Source: Thiovulum sp. ES
Lineage (GTDB): Bacteria > Campylobacterota > Campylobacteria > Campylobacterales > Thiovulaceae
Direction: 5' to 3'
DNA: 51,686 nucleotides
Assembly: GCA_000276965.1 (NCBI GenBank)
Contig: AKKQ01000008.1
Coordinates: 1-51,686, forward strand
Both the position numbers and the translations under genes were made by a program. Within the stretch, counting starts at the first letter, position 1; each line of letters starts with the position of its first letter. Of the stretch, positions 1-10,299 are shown piece after piece. Under the pieces are notes generated by a model, which did not search any database, was not told the origin of the DNA, and saw nothing but the letters and a program-made list of their open reading frames with translations.

Positions 1-3000
1 GCAAGTGTAAAACTATCTGGAGTTGAAATTGTTCCGTCAATAGAACTACTATAAGAGTAAGTTAATGTATCTCCATCACCATCAGTAGCATTTGTTTCTA
101 AACTGAATGTTGTGCTGTTTGCATCTCCACTTGTTGGTGTAATTCCAAAACCATTAATCACTGGATTATTATTTTCACCTGAAGTAGCAGTAGATACTGT
201 AATAGTTAAAGTTTGTGTAGCTGTTCCACCATTTCCATCTGTTACAGTTACAGTGATTGTATGAGTTCCAGCTGAAAGAGTGAATGAAGTTTCATCAGAA
301 ATTGTTCCATCAATATCACTGCTATAAGAATAACTCAATGTATCACCATCACTATCAGTCGCAACAGTTGTCAATGAGAAAGTTGTTACATTCTCTTCAC
401 CACTTGTTTGATTAGCTGTAAAGCTTGAAATTGTTGGATTGCCATTTGCAGAAACAACAACATTTACCACCTTCGTAACGGTATTAACTCCATCGGAAAC
501 AGAAGCAGTAATTGTGTGAGAACCAATAGAAAGAGAGAAATTATCTGGATCTGCAATAGTTCCATCAATAGAACTACTGTAAGAGTAAGTTAGAGTGTCT
601 CCCTCTGTATCAGTTGCATCGATTTCAATAGAATAAGTATCAAAATCTCGACCAGTTTCAGGATTTACTGAGAATGAATTAATTTCTGGTGCAAAGTTTC
701 CAGAGACTTCAACATTTCCTTCAAATCCGTAAATATTTCCAGAGAATTTATTTTCAATTAAAGAAGTATAAGTTGAAAAACCATTAGACAATTCAGTTGT
801 TGAAAAAGTTTTTGCATTTATAACCTCATCAAGACCAGAAATATAAACAGAAACTGTGTATTCCCCATTTTGAGTAAAGTATCTATCCATTACATCATCA
901 GCAAAACCAACACCAGAAGAGATTTTCTCAAGTGCTTCTGCGAAATCAATTGAAATAATTCCGTTGCTTTCAGTAAAAATATTTTCAACACTATTTAATA
1001 TTGAGCTACTTGAAAGTTCAGTATTATCTGCTTTTATACCATATCCTGAAATTGCTTCACCGTCTGGAACAGTAATTGAGAAAATTCCATCCGAAGAACG
1101 AGTTAATGAAACATTTCCAAAAATTGCCATAATAGCTCTTTCGCTATCTTTAATTTTCACAGCAACAGTTAAACCACTTTTTGTGTTTTCGCTTTCAAAA
1201 ATACTATCAGAACCGCTTTCAATTTCAAAAGAGAGTTGTAAAACTTCTTTGTATGAAGCACCTACTGAGAAAGGAGCATATTTGATTGAGTCGAAAGTTC
1301 CATTTGAAAGAGTGATTGTTTTTTCTCTCTCTTCACTTCCAACAGTAACTTCACTGTTTTTAATTCCAACAATAGCTTCAGTTGGTTCTGGATCAGGCTC
1401 TGGCTCTGGTGTAACAATAACAACTGGATTTGTGATTGAAACATATTTATAAGCTGTTACACTCTCATCTCCATTTGTAGCAACCACTTTAATTGAGTAA
1501 GTTTCCGCAGTTGTAAAAGTTTTTGAAAAAGAATTTCCATTTCCAGCAACACCACCATTTACAAACCATTGATAAGCTGTTTCATCTTTATTTGATGAAG
1601 CATAGAATGAAATTGTTGAACCAGTTGTTGCACTTGTTCTTGAAGCAGTGATAAATGTAGTTAATGCAACAGGCTCTTCAGGAACTTCAGAAACAGTAAT
1701 TGTTACAGAATCCGTAGCAACTTTTTCACCATTTTTTGCTGTAACGGTAATTGTGTGAGTTCCTGCTTCAAACTTTGTAGTGATTGAATCTCCTGTTTCT
1801 CCAGTACTCCATTCAAAAGTTGTTCCTTCCAAATTTGCACTAACAGAAAATGAAAATTCAGTTTCTGTATCACCAGAAATTGGACTAGCAGTTATAGTGA
1901 TATTTAATGGAATTTGATCTTCTATTGTTTTCTCTAAATCTTCGATAACAGTTTTTCTATCATCTTCAATTTTTGCTAAAGCTTCACTCAATTCATCAAT
2001 AACTGCTTGTAATTCATTAGAAACATTGTTTTTAATTGCATCGGCAAGTGAAACTCCATTTGCATTAACTTCTTTAATACTTGCAAGAATTAAATCTTCT
2101 AAATCTACATCACCTAAATTAACAAGTGTTGCAATAAGATTTTCATAAATATCAGCTTGTGAATCAATTTTGTCATCACTTAAAACATTGTCGGCAAAAT
2201 CTGAAGCACTGAATCCATCATCTTCAAAATTTTCAGAGATTTTGTCCAAACCTCCAAGAATAATTGTAGCTTTAATGATTTTTTTAGCTTCTGCTTTTGT
2301 TAGTTCAACCTCATCGACACTTGTTGATTCAGCAATTTTTTTAACTCTACTTTTTAGCTTACTTGAAATAACTTCTAGTGCTTTTGAAACTTTCCGTAAA
2401 GATTTTGCTCCACCAGTTCTTAAACTTTCATTATCAATGTCATTAATAAGTTTAATAACTGATTTTGTGTTTTCTAAAGTTGCTAAGAGTTTTCCAGACA
2501 GTAACTCATCGTCAATAGCTTTGATTGATTTTGTTGTTGCTTCAGTTACAGGATTTAAAATACTTTCAATTTCAGTTGCCAACTCATCTGAAACAACAGC
2601 TTCATCAAAAGTTTTATTTGAATCAATCAAATTTGCAATTCCATCAAAAGTAGAAGTATAATCGCCAGTTGTTTGAGCGATTGATTCTGCTGTTTTTTGA
2701 ATTTGAAGAGCTTTTTTAATTGCAATTGTTGCATCTCCATTTCCATTTTCTAACTCTGCGATTGGGTCTTTTCCTAAAAATTCTGCAGAAATACCAGTTG
2801 CTTCTGCTACTTTTTGGAGTGCTTCAGTTTTAGAAATTCCTTTTTTTACAAAAGAAGAGGCAATTGTTGTTAGTGGAGTTAAGATTACTGGAGTTTTGCT
2901 TTCATTTTCTTCCCAATCAGAATTCACAAGAGCAGTTTCTAGTACACCTTCAAAAGTTTCACCTGTCGCTGTATCAATTGTGTTCTCATTAGAAACAATT

Positions 3001-3689
3001 TTTGCGAAACCAAAATTTTCAGGAAGTTCATTCGCTGTTTCAAAAGAGAAATTAAATGTACCGTCTGCGACAGTTGTATCAATTTGACAATCTACTAAAA
3101 CATAATTTTCAACACCACAATTTTGTAAATTCTCTGGAACTTGTGAAAGATTTACATCTTCTGAAAATTGAATATAAACTCCTGCATTTTCTAAATATCC
3201 ATCAACAACAATTCCAGAAAGCTTCATTAATTTCGTTGCAACAGTTGTATTTGGTTCTGCATTATCAACACATTCGCCATTTTCATCTGCAACAAGACCT
3301 TGTTCTTCACAAGTCTGTTCTTGAGTTGGATTAACACATTCGCCATTTTCATCTGCAACAAGACCTTGTTCTTCACAAGTCTGTTCTTGAGTTGGATTAA
3401 CACATTCGCCGTTTTCGTCTGTAACAAGACCTTGTTCTTCACAAGTCTGTTCTTGAGTTGGATTAACACATTCGCCGTTTTCGTCTGTAACAAGACCTTG
3501 TTCTTCACAAGTCTGCTCTTGAGTTGGATTAACACATTCGCCATCTACAAGAGTCTGATTTTCAGAGCATTCAATTGTTTCGTTAACTTCTGGTGATGTT
3601 GTTTTGTTATCACTAGAAGAGCTAGAACAACTGCTCAATGAGAGAAGACCAATTAACATGGTCAAAAACATAATTTTATGCTTGGACAT
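1..3689 (-). CDS. Large repeat-bearing surface lipoprotein, C-terminus beyond window
   Basis: An open frame of at least 1229 codons starts at ATG 3689 behind an AAAGGAGA ribosome site and runs off the left edge. The first 20 or so residues form a lipoprotein signal ending LSLSSC. Next come Cys-containing 22-residue tandem repeats, then a short beta-rich segment (SGIVVDGYLENAGVYI) of a type common in bacterial surface proteins. A mostly helical stretch of roughly 400 residues follows, then PKD/Ig-like beta modules. The last modules visible recur about every 100 residues, with GDTLTYSYSSSIDGTI and GTHTITVTVTDG in each. It is probably anchored in the outer membrane and exposed; an adhesin-like or structural role is inference. 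It lies downstream of gatB-hemJ but has its own -10 box. Confidence 0.85.
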   Translation of the reverse strand, partial: MSKHKIMFLTMLIGLLSLSSCSSSSSDNKTTSPEVNETIECSENQTLVDGECVNPTQEQTCEEQGLVTDENGECVNPTQEQTCEEQGLVTDENGECVNPTQEQTCEEQGLVADENGECVNPTQEQTCEEQGLVADENGECVDNAEPNTTVATKLMKLSGIVVDGYLENAGVYIQFSEDVNLSQVPENLQNCGVENYVLVDCQIDTTVADGTFNFSFETANELPENFGFAKIVSNENTIDTATGETFEGVLETALVNSDWEENESKTPVILTPLTTIASSFVKKGISKTEALQKVAEATGISAEFLGKDPIAELENGNGDATIAIKKALQIQKTAESIAQTTGDYTSTFDGIANLIDSNKTFDEAVVSDELATEIESILNPVTEATTKSIKAIDDELLSGKLLATLENTKSVIKLINDIDNESLRTGGAKSLRKVSKALEVISSKLKSRVKKIAESTSVDEVELTKAEAKKIIKATIILGGLDKISENFEDDGFSASDFADNVLSDDKIDSQADIYENLIATLVNLGDVDLEDLILASIKEVNANGVSLADAIKNNVSNELQAVIDELSEALAKIEDDRKTVIEDLEKTIEDQIPLNITITASPISGDTETEFSFSVSANLEGTTFEWSTGETGDSITTKFEAGTHTITVTAKNGEKVATDSVTITVSEVPEEPVALTTFITASRTSATTGSTISFYASSNKDETAYQWFVNGGVAGNGNSFSKTFTTAETYSIKVVATNGDESVTAYKYVSITNPVVIVTPEPEPDPEPTEAIVGIKNSEVTVGSEEREKTITLSNGTFDSIKYAPFSVGASYKEVLQLSFEIESGSDSIFESENTKSGLTVAVKIKDSERAIMAIFGNVSLTRSSDGIFSITVPDGEAISGYGIKADNTELSSSSILNSVENIFTESNGIISIDFAEALEKISSGVGFADDVMDRYFTQNGEYTVSVYISGLDEVINAKTFSTTELSNGFSTYTSLIENKFSGNIYGFEGNVEVSGNFAPEINSFSVNPETGRDFDTYSIEIDATDTEGDTLTYSYSSSIDGTIADPDNFSLSIGSHTITASVSDGVNTVTKVVNVVVSANGNPTISSFTANQTSGEENVTTFSLTTVATDSDGDTLSYSYSSDIDGTISDETSFTLSAGTHTITVTVTDGNGGTATQTLTITVSTATSGENNNPVINGFGITPTSGDANSTTFSLETNATDGDGDTLTYSYSSSIDGTISTPDSFTL
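3268..3531 (-). repeat. Four tandem 66-bp units in the lipoprotein gene
   Basis: Four near-identical 66-bp units begin at 3268, 3334, 3400 and 3466. A fifth unit start at 3532 diverges. Each encodes 22 residues with the pattern C-V-N-P-T-Q-E-Q-T-C-E-E-Q-G-L-V-x-D-E-N-G-E, so two Cys per unit. The only differences seen are silent changes and one Ala/Thr switch. Such recent in-frame units can expand or contract. They also create long spurious ORFs in the other frames. Confidence 0.95.
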
Positions 3690-3721
3690 ATATCTCCTTT
3701 AAGATAAAAATTGCAATTTTG

Positions 3722-3727
3722 ATTATA
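3722..3727 (-). promoter_or_regulatory. -10 box for the large lipoprotein gene
   Basis: Read on minus, the 44-bp spacer after hemJ contains TTTAGATATAATC, with a perfect TATAAT about 32 bases before the ATG. No convincing -35 box is visible, which is usual for sigma70 promoters in this phylum. It lets the lipoprotein be expressed apart from gatB-hemJ. Confidence 0.55.
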
Positions 3728-3733
3728 TCTAAA

Positions 3734-4165
3734 TCAAATAGGTTTAAAAATCACGACAGATACAACAACTATCATGATTAGAGTTGGGTATTCGTTTAAA
3801 AATCTGAAAAATTTACCAGATTTTTGACACTCGTCTTTCTCTAATTTTCTTCGCAGAATCTCAAGATAAATTTGATACGCAAAAAGAGTTAAAACTAGAA
3901 AAATTTTTAAATGTAGCCAACCACCACCAGAAAAGTGATCTCCTAAATAGGCAAGAAGCAGACCACTTAAAATAGTTGCCCACATTGCAGGATTTCCAAT
4001 GTATTTTATGAGTTTAAACTCCATAATTTTTACAACATCAGTAAATTCTTGTCTATCCATATTTTCTGCATGATAAACAAAAAGTCGTGGCAGGTAGAAA
4101 AGCATTGCAAACCAAGAAATAAAAGAAATAATATGAAAAACTAGTATGTGGCTATAATATTCCAA
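3734..4165 (-). CDS. hemJ: HemJ-type protoporphyrinogen oxidase (UPF0093 membrane protein)
   Basis: A 143-residue integral membrane protein with four hydrophobic helices, the usual size of the family. Conserved features are the N-terminal HILVFHIISFISWFAMLFYL with its His residues, the PRLFVYH turn, and the later WLHLKIFLVL helix. HemJ oxidises protoporphyrinogen IX in haem synthesis in many bacteria without HemG or HemY. It starts at TTG, five bases after the gatB stop, so it is probably translated from the same transcript. The assignment rests on family resemblance; a CopD-like membrane protein is the alternative. Confidence 0.8.
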   Translation of the reverse strand: MEYYSHILVFHIISFISWFAMLFYLPRLFVYHAENMDRQEFTDVVKIMEFKLIKYIGNPAMWATILSGLLLAYLGDHFSGGGWLHLKIFLVLTLFAYQIYLEILRRKLEKDECQKSGKFFRFLNEYPTLIMIVVVSVVIFKPI

Positions 4166-4169
4166 AAAA

Positions 4170-5585
4170 CTATAATCTCCCTTTTAATAGTTCATTCACT
4201 TTCTGAGGGTTTGCACTACCTTTACTAGCTTTCATTGTTTGACCAACAAAAAAGCCGAAAAGCTTATCTTTTCCATTTCGATATTGCTCAACTTTATCAG
4301 GATTTTTCTGAAGAACCTCATCGATAATTTGGAGAATTGCACTATCGTCATTGACTTGAGCAAGTCCTAATTTTTCAATAGCTTCTTTAACTGAAAAATT
4401 TTCGTTTTCAAAAAGAAAATCGAGAACATCTTTACCAGCTTTACCACTAATTTGATTTTTATCAATAGCTATAACAATATCGGCTAATTTTTGAAAATTT
4501 ATTATGCTAGTAGAAATTTCAAGATTTCGTTTATTCAATCTACCAAGAAGTTCGACAGTTAGCCAAGAAACGGAATTTTTTACACTTGCTCCAATTTGCA
4601 ACATATTTTCAAAATAATCTGCTAATTCTTTCGATGAACTAATAACTCCAGCATCATATTCTGAAATTTTTAACTCATTTACCAGTCTTTTTGCTTTTTG
4701 ATCAGGAAGTTCAGGAATTTGAGAATATTTTTCCATTGTTTCATCAGAAATCACAACATCTAAAAGATCAGGCTCTGGAAAATATCGATAATCAGCAGCT
4801 TCCTCTTTTCCTCTCATACTTCGAGTCTCGTTTTTTGCCGAATCATAAAGTCGAGTCTCTTGCCAAACATCATCGCTATAAACACCATCTTCCCATGCTT
4901 CAATTTGTCTCTCAACTTCAAAATCAATCGCTTTTTGAATAAATTTAAATGAATTGATATTTTTGATTTCCACTCTTGTATAGAGTTTATCATCGCCTTT
5001 TGGACGAATTGAGACATTTGCATCACATCGAAAAGAACCCTCTTGCATATTTGCATCTGAAATATCAATATATCTAATAATTGCATGTAGCTTTTTTAGA
5101 TACTCAATTGCTTCATCAGAACTTCTCATGTCTGGAGCTGTAACAATTTCTAAAAGTGGAGTTCCTGCACGGTTTAAATCAACTTTAGAAACATTTGTTT
5201 CGTGAATATTTTTTCCAGCATCAGCCTCAAGGTGTGCACGATCTATTTTGACTTTTCTGTTTGAAATTTCAATAAACCCATTTTCAACAATTGGCTTATA
5301 AAATTGAGAAATTTGATAAGCACTAGGAGAATCTGGATAAAAATAGTTTTTTCTATCAAATTTTGAACTTTTATTTACAGTTGCACCGATAGCTGTTCCA
5401 AGTTGGATTGCTTTATGAACTGCTTCACGATTTATAACGGGTAAAGCACCTGGTAAAGCTAAACATGTTGGACAAGTATTTGAATTCTCTTTTTCATCAA
5501 AACTTGTCGGACACGAACAAAATAGTTTAGTTTCTGTATTCAATTGAACATGAACTTCTAAACCAATAACAATTTCAAAATCCAT
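4170..5585 (-). CDS. gatB: Asp-tRNA(Asn)/Glu-tRNA(Gln) amidotransferase subunit B
   Basis: At 471 residues it is full length for GatB. The N-terminus carries [19 protein letters not shown] and [13 protein letters not shown], the GatB signature with its four Cys. [14 protein letters not shown] and [13 protein letters not shown] follow in the kinase-like core. The C-terminal 130 or so residues are the helical YqeY-like tail that contacts tRNA. With GatA and GatC it converts misacylated Glu-tRNA(Gln) or Asp-tRNA(Asn) to the amide form. Neither gatA nor gatC is nearby, as is common in this phylum. The ATG start faces the hotdog gene across about 100 bases. Confidence 0.97.
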   Translation of the reverse strand: MDFEIVIGLEVHVQLNTETKLFCSCPTSFDEKENSNTCPTCLALPGALPVINREAVHKAIQLGTAIGATVNKSSKFDRKNYFYPDSPSAYQISQFYKPIVENGFIEISNRKVKIDRAHLEADAGKNIHETNVSKVDLNRAGTPLLEIVTAPDMRSSDEAIEYLKKLHAIIRYIDISDANMQEGSFRCDANVSIRPKGDDKLYTRVEIKNINSFKFIQKAIDFEVERQIEAWEDGVYSDDVWQETRLYDSAKNETRSMRGKEEAADYRYFPEPDLLDVVISDETMEKYSQIPELPDQKAKRLVNELKISEYDAGVISSSKELADYFENMLQIGASVKNSVSWLTVELLGRLNKRNLEISTSIINFQKLADIVIAIDKNQISGKAGKDVLDFLFENENFSVKEAIEKLGLAQVNDDSAILQIIDEVLQKNPDKVEQYRNGKDKLFGFFVGQTMKASKGSANPQKVNELLKGRL

Positions 5586-5650
5586 TAAAGACCTTTCACG
5601 GAATTTTTTTAAAGTGTATCAAAAAAAGAAGAACCAAATTGCTTAAAAGC

Positions 5651-5656
5651 TATAAT
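5651..5656 (+). promoter_or_regulatory. -10 box for the hotdog-nadE operon
   Basis: The gatB/hotdog divergent spacer has AAAAGCTATAATTTCCC on plus, with a perfect TATAAT 30 bases before the ATG. An ACGGAG ribosome site follows near 5673. On minus, toward gatB, only a weak GATACAC is seen. Confidence 0.6.
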
Positions 5657-5686
5657 TTCCCAATATTTTTTTACGGAGAATGAGAG

Positions 5687-6151
5687 ATGACAGAAAAAAA
5701 AGAAGAGAAAATTAAACTCCAAACACACTTAAAATTTGAAGGTGATCCACTATTTGGAAAGATAGAAGAGCATAAAGAGGGTAGAGTTCTTGCAACTCTT
5801 AAAATTAGACATGAAATGAAAGCCGATAAAGATGGTTTAATTCATAACGGTTTTATCTTTTCAAGTGCAAGTTATATCGCTGCAGTAACTGTTAATAAAA
5901 AGTACGGTTTTGTAATTGGCTCAATTGTCAATTTTTTGAGTCCAGTTAGAGAGGGAGATGTAATTGAGTTTGAGGCGACAACAGAACAGAAAAATGGAAA
6001 AAAACGAGTTGTTGATATTGTTGGAAGAATTGGAGACATTAAAGTTTTTGTTGGTGAATTTACAGTTGCAATTATGGAGAGACATATTTTAAGTGTAGAT
6101 TTAGATGAGATAGAGACAGAAATCAGAAAAAAGAATTCTAACGATGAGTAG
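5687..6151 (+). CDS. Hotdog-fold thioesterase-like protein
   Basis: A 154-residue single-domain protein. GLIHNGFIFSSASYIAAVTV matches the central hotdog helix with the His-Asn-Gly turn of PaaI-type thioesterases, and VGSIVNFLSPVREGDVIEF matches the following strands. It resembles the Cj0977/HP0420 family of Campylobacterota, which keeps the hotdog fold but whose substrate is not settled. The last eight bases overlap the start of nadE, so the two are co-transcribed and probably translationally coupled. The acyl-CoA role is inferred from the fold only. Confidence 0.75.
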   Translation: MTEKKEEKIKLQTHLKFEGDPLFGKIEEHKEGRVLATLKIRHEMKADKDGLIHNGFIFSSASYIAAVTVNKKYGFVIGSIVNFLSPVREGDVIEFEATTEQKNGKKRVVDIVGRIGDIKVFVGEFTVAIMERHILSVDLDEIETEIRKKNSNDE

Positions 6152-6953
6152 AAAATGGGAAATTCTTCAAAATCATCTTCACCATTTTTTAAAAGATGGA
6201 GTTGAGAGAACTGGATTAAAATCTGCTGTTGTTGGTCTCTCAGGTGGATTGGACTCTGCCGTTGTTTCAGTTTTACTGCAACAAGTTTTTGGGGGTAAAT
6301 TTTTAGCAGTTTCAATGCCAACTCAATATTCTTCAGAGTCATCTTTAAAAGATGCGAAAGAGCTTGTTGAAAAATTTGGAATGCGATGGGAAATAGTTGA
6401 AGTTGGAAAATATATAGAGACTTTTCAAAAAGTTAATAGTGATTTTTCGCCATTAAGAATGGGAAATTTTTCAGCACGAATACGAATGGCAACACTTTAC
6501 GATATTTCAGCAAGAGAGAGTGGGCTTGTTATTGGAACAAGTAATAAGAGCGAAATTCTTCTTGGTTATGGAACTCTTTTCGGTGATTTAGCAAGTGCTA
6601 TAAATCCAATTGGAGATATTTATAAAACTGATCTTTTTGAGTTTGCAGACTATTTGGGAGTTCCAAAAAGTATTATTTCAAAACCTCCGTCAGCTGATCT
6701 TTTTGAGGGACAGAGTGATGAAAAAGAGATTGGATACACATATACAGAAATAGACAGAGTTTTAAAACTCTATGTTGAAGAGCGAAAAAGTCTTGATGAG
6801 GTCGCAGAAATTGTTGGAAATAGGAATTTAGTTGAAATGCTTGTTAAAAGAATATACTCGAATCACTTTAAAAGAAAAATGCCAGTGATTGCAAAAGTTA
6901 CAAATCGAACTTTTGGACATGACTTTTTATATTCGAGAGAAGCGGAGCTTTAA
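6144..6953 (+). CDS. nadE: NAD+ synthetase, ammonia-dependent
   Basis: At 269 residues it matches the short NadE form lacking the glutaminase domain. The PP-loop GLSGGLDSAV lies near residues 31-40. GTSNKSEILLGYGTLFGD and NPIGDIYKTDLF are the ATP and deamido-NAD binding segments of the family. It amidates nicotinic acid adenine dinucleotide in the last step of NAD synthesis. It overlaps the hotdog gene by eight bases and ends just before a hairpin shared with the convergent tpiA. Confidence 0.95.
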   Translation: MSRKWEILQNHLHHFLKDGVERTGLKSAVVGLSGGLDSAVVSVLLQQVFGGKFLAVSMPTQYSSESSLKDAKELVEKFGMRWEIVEVGKYIETFQKVNSDFSPLRMGNFSARIRMATLYDISARESGLVIGTSNKSEILLGYGTLFGDLASAINPIGDIYKTDLFEFADYLGVPKSIISKPPSADLFEGQSDEKEIGYTYTEIDRVLKLYVEERKSLDEVAEIVGNRNLVEMLVKRIYSNHFKRKMPVIAKVTNRTFGHDFLYSREAEL

Positions 6954-6969
6954 AAAAAGATGTTCTTAT

Positions 6970-6989
6970 TTGTCGGATTTCTCCGACAA
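6970..6989. terminator. Hairpin between convergent nadE and tpiA
   Basis: TTGTCGGA, loop TTTC, TCCGACAA: an 8-bp perfect stem in a 40-bp spacer between converging genes. An A-run at 6952-6959 becomes a U-run, some bases after the stem, for transcripts arriving on minus. Placement suggests bidirectional termination. Confidence 0.7.
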
Positions 6990-6993
6990 TCTA

Positions 6994-7695
6994 TTATTTC
7001 GAGACCTCATCGGCAATTTTTATAATTTCTGCAAATTGATCAGCTTTTAAACTAGCACCGCCAACAAGAACACCAGAAACTGACTTTTGAGAAAGAATAT
7101 CATGAACATTCTGGGGTTTTACACTACCGCCATAAAGTATCTCTTTTTTTGTGATCTCTTTTAACTTTTTAGTAATTTCTTCAATCTGTTCGAGTGTTGG
7201 AGTTAGACCAGTTCCAATTGCCCAAATCGGTTCATATGCAATTACTAAATTTTCGTAGTCAAGATTTATATTTATTAGTTGATTTTGTAGAAATTTAAAA
7301 ACTTCATTTTCTCCGCTTTCACGAATTTCAAGATTTTCTCCGACACAAAAAACTATCTGCAATTTCTCTTTTGAGTAAAAACGAAACTTTTGTGCGATGA
7401 GGTCTTCACTCTCATTTAAAATATCTCTCCGTTCAGAATGTCCAAGCAAAACCGTTTTTATTCCAAACTCCTCTATCTGTTCCAATCCAATTTCGCCCGT
7501 AAAAGCTCCATTTTTTGTCGGATACAGGTTTTGAGTTCCAATTTCCACTTTATCTATTTTTTCTTGAATTGCGGTCGCAGGTGGAAAAACCACCACTTCA
7601 GATTTTGAATCCGAAACAAGTTTTTCCAACTCCTCCAAATACTCTCTAGTCCCCTTTCGAGTTTTAAAAGTTTTGAAGTTTCCTGCAACTATCAA
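6994..7695 (-). CDS. tpiA: Triosephosphate isomerase
   Basis: A 233-residue TIM barrel, a little shorter than the usual 250, as in other members of this phylum. The catalytic His lies in LLGHSERRD, the catalytic Glu in [11 protein letters not shown], and the phosphate loop is [11 protein letters not shown]. It interconverts DHAP and glyceraldehyde 3-phosphate. It starts at TTG inside the pgk stop (TTGA overlap), a translational-coupling arrangement, and is the last gene of the gapA-pgk-tpiA operon. One GATGAGGT motif lies at its very C-terminus (Asp-Glu-Val). Confidence 0.97.
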   Translation of the reverse strand: MIVAGNFKTFKTRKGTREYLEELEKLVSDSKSEVVVFPPATAIQEKIDKVEIGTQNLYPTKNGAFTGEIGLEQIEEFGIKTVLLGHSERRDILNESEDLIAQKFRFYSKEKLQIVFCVGENLEIRESGENEVFKFLQNQLININLDYENLVIAYEPIWAIGTGLTPTLEQIEEITKKLKEITKKEILYGGSVKPQNVHDILSQKSVSGVLVGGASLKADQFAEIIKIADEVSK

Positions 7696-8891
7696 CTATT
7701 TTCCTTGACAAGTGGCAACACACCTGGTAAGGTTTTTCCCTCAATCAATTCAAGTGAAGCACCGCCACCTGTTGAAATAAAAGTGATGTCTTCATCAAGT
7801 CCAGTTCGCTTAATCAAATCCGCAGTATCTCCGCCACCGACAACTGTTGTCGCATAACTTTCTGCAACTGTGTGTGCCAATTTAAAACTACCTCGAGAGA
7901 ATTTCTCAATTTCATATACACCCATTGGTCCATTCCAAAGAATTGTTTGTGAATCTTTGAGTGCCAATTGAAAAAGTTTCACAGAAGCTGGTCCAATATC
8001 AAGTCCCATCCATTTTTCAGGAATCTCTTTTGTCGTAACTTCTTTGATTGTGGATTTGTCCGAAAATTTATCCGATGCAACAACATCAACAGGTAAATAT
8101 AACTGGACTCCCAATTTCTTTGCCTCTTCTACAATTTGTAAAGCATCATTCATTAAATCTTTTTCAACAATTGAGTTTCCGATATTGTCGCCGAATGCTT
8201 TTAAGAAAGTGAAAGCCATTCCACCACCAATTATCAATTTATCAACTCTTGGCAATAGGTTTTTGAGAGCTTCCAATTTTCCAGAAACTTTACTTCCACC
8301 AACAATTGCGGTAAATGGTCGAGTCGGATTATTTAATAATTTGCTGAAAAACTCAATCTCTTTTTGTAAAAGGAAACCTGCACATTTTGTTTTTGAGTCA
8401 AAATGTTTTGTAATTCCCTCGACTGAAGAGTGCGCACGATGACTAACACCAAAAGCATCATTCACATAAACATCTGCTAATTCTGCTAATTTTTTTGAAA
8501 GAACCTCATCGTTTTTTGTTTCTCCACTCTCAAAACGGAGATTTTCTAAAAGAAGAACTTCGCCAGATTTTAAGTTTTCTGCTTTTGTTTTTGCATCATT
8601 TCCAACAACATCAGAAGCCAATTTGACATCTAAATGAAGTAGAGAATGCAGTCTTTTTTGAACAGGCTTGAGTGAAAATCTTTCCTCAAATCTACCTTTT
8701 GGTCGTCCGAGATGAGAAGCAAGAATTACTTTTGCATCGTTGTCAAGACAATATTCGATTGTTGCAATTGCCGAACGAATTCGTCGGTCATCTGTAATGT
8801 TTCCATATTCGTCAAGTGGCACATTGAAATCACATCGAATAAAAACTCTTTTGTTTTGTAAATCCGTCTCTTTTAAACTATAAAGTTCCAT
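7692..8891 (-). CDS. pgk: Phosphoglycerate kinase
   Basis: At 399 residues it is full length. RCDFNVP near residue 19, SHLGRPKG, the central GGSKVSGK, and the C-terminal GGGDTADL and [13 protein letters not shown] nucleotide-binding motifs are all present. It transfers the acyl phosphate of 1,3-bisphosphoglycerate to ADP, or the reverse in gluconeogenesis. It sits four bases after gapA and overlaps tpiA. Confidence 0.98.
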   Translation of the reverse strand: MELYSLKETDLQNKRVFIRCDFNVPLDEYGNITDDRRIRSAIATIEYCLDNDAKVILASHLGRPKGRFEERFSLKPVQKRLHSLLHLDVKLASDVVGNDAKTKAENLKSGEVLLLENLRFESGETKNDEVLSKKLAELADVYVNDAFGVSHRAHSSVEGITKHFDSKTKCAGFLLQKEIEFFSKLLNNPTRPFTAIVGGSKVSGKLEALKNLLPRVDKLIIGGGMAFTFLKAFGDNIGNSIVEKDLMNDALQIVEEAKKLGVQLYLPVDVVASDKFSDKSTIKEVTTKEIPEKWMGLDIGPASVKLFQLALKDSQTILWNGPMGVYEIEKFSRGSFKLAHTVAESYATTVVGGGDTADLIKRTGLDEDITFISTGGGASLELIEGKTLPGVLPLVKENS

Positions 8892-8895
8892 GATT

Positions 8896-9897
8896 TTACT
8901 TTCCGCTTACAAAAATCGCCATATCGATAAGTCTGTTGCTATATCCCCACTCATTATCGTACCAAGCCATAACTTTAACCATATTTCCATCGATAACTTG
9001 AGTCAAGTCTTCCGCAACAATTGATGAATTCGCATTACCTACAAAATCTTCTGAAACTCTCATTTCTGAATCAATTGCGATAATTCCTTTCAATTCGCCT
9101 TCTGCTTTTTCTCGTAAAATCTTATTCACTTCTTCTTTTGTTGTATCTTTTTTAACAACAAGATTTAAATCCACCATAGAAACATTTGGAGTTGGAACTC
9201 TAACACTTTGACCGTGCATTTTTCCTTTAAGTTGCGGGAGAACAAGACCAATAGCTTTTGCCGCACCTGTTGTTGTTGGAATCATATTTACTGCCGCAGC
9301 TCTTGCCCGTCTTTTATCTTTTTTGTGTTTCACATCAAGGATATTTTGGTCGTTTGTGTAACTGTGAATTGTTGTCATAAGTGCTTTCTCAATTCCAAAA
9401 GCATCATCAAGAACTTTAGCAACTGGTGCAAGACAATTTGTTGTGCAACTTGCATTTGAAACAATGTCTTGACCAGCATATTCACTATTATTTACACCAA
9501 TTACAAAAGTGTCAGTGTCATCTTTTGCTGGAGCTGAAAATACAACTTTTTTTACACCCTCTCGTAAGTGGATTTTTGCGGAATCTTTTGTTAAGAAAAC
9601 ACCCGTGCATTCAAGAACGACTTCAGCACCCTCTTTTCCAAAATGTACATTTTCTGGGTCTCTCTCTGAAAAAATCTTGACTTTTGAATCTCCAATTTTT
9701 ATGTAAGAGTCTTCTAAGATTTCTGTCTCTTTTCCAAATTTTCCATGAACAGAATCGTTATCAAGAAGATACTTAATCATATCTGGATCAGTCAAATCAT
9801 TGATTGCAACAAGCTCAACATCACTCCGCTCAGCGATAATTCTCGCAACACTTCTACCAATTCGTCCAAATCCGTTAATAGCTACTTTTAATGCCAT
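8896..9897 (-). CDS. gapA: Glyceraldehyde-3-phosphate dehydrogenase, type I
   Basis: A 333-residue enzyme. The N-terminal dinucleotide site is NGFGRIGR, the catalytic Cys sits in [13 protein letters not shown] near residue 153, and the C-terminal [11 protein letters not shown] is intact. It heads the operon that continues into pgk and tpiA, with a TACAAT box about 40 bases upstream. The cofactor (NAD or NADP) cannot be told from what I can see. Confidence 0.98.
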   Translation of the reverse strand: MALKVAINGFGRIGRSVARIIAERSDVELVAINDLTDPDMIKYLLDNDSVHGKFGKETEILEDSYIKIGDSKVKIFSERDPENVHFGKEGAEVVLECTGVFLTKDSAKIHLREGVKKVVFSAPAKDDTDTFVIGVNNSEYAGQDIVSNASCTTNCLAPVAKVLDDAFGIEKALMTTIHSYTNDQNILDVKHKKDKRRARAAAVNMIPTTTGAAKAIGLVLPQLKGKMHGQSVRVPTPNVSMVDLNLVVKKDTTKEEVNKILREKAEGELKGIIAIDSEMRVSEDFVGNANSSIVAEDLTQVIDGNMVKVMAWYDNEWGYSNRLIDMAIFVSGK

Positions 9898-9934
9898 TTT
9901 GCTCTCTTTAAGAAATCTTTATAATTTTTCTTTG

Positions 9935-9940
9935 ATTGTA
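9935..9940 (-). promoter_or_regulatory. -10 box for the gapA operon
   Basis: On minus, TTTTTGCTACAATC places TACAAT about 40 bases before the gapA ATG, behind a T-rich stretch. The motif is a good Campylobacterota sigma70 -10 box. No -35 is recognisable. Confidence 0.55.
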
Positions 9941-9990
9941 GCAAAAACAAAATTTAAAGAAATCTTTTTAACTCTTTAAACCCTAGATTG

Positions 9991-10275
9991 CTATTGCAAC
10001 TCTATTTCAGGATTTAAGATGTAACATCCTCTCCTTTTTCGCACAAAAAGTTTTTTATTGTAAGGACTTTTTCCATTTATCTCATTTTTCGACAATACTG
10101 AATTTACATAAGTTCGCTGTTGTCTATACTCTGGAAGAACAGAGAGAGGCATAAGTTCGATGTAATACATAAAGTCGTCCATGTTAAAACATTTAAAGAT
10201 GAGGTGAGCATACAATGCTCTATTTGAGAACTTTTCGTTTAGAGCATTCCAGTAGAGAATTAGAAAATATTCCAT
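9991..10275 (-). CDS. Small protein of unknown function
   Basis: A 94-codon frame with an ATG start but no clear ribosome site. It has no signal peptide or membrane segment. The C-terminal half is basic (RQQRTYV, KKLFVRKRRGCY). I do not recognise a family. It lies between gapA and a caspase/transposase scar, so it may be a remnant of a longer gene or a chance ORF. It carries one GATGAGGT copy read as His-Leu-Ile. Confidence 0.35.
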   Translation of the reverse strand: MEYFLILYWNALNEKFSNRALYAHLIFKCFNMDDFMYYIELMPLSVLPEYRQQRTYVNSVLSKNEINGKSPYNKKLFVRKRRGCYILNPEIELQ

Positions 10276-10299
10276 AGAGTTTAGCTTTGCTATATTTGA

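Noticed and set aside
3227-3596. Long repetitive ORFs on both strands over the 66-bp repeats
   Set aside because: They are shadows created by the in-frame tandem units of the lipoprotein gene.
5872-6342. A 156-codon antisense ORF over the hotdog and nadE genes
   Set aside because: The sense strand encodes clear families; the antisense product is low-complexity and lacks a ribosome site.
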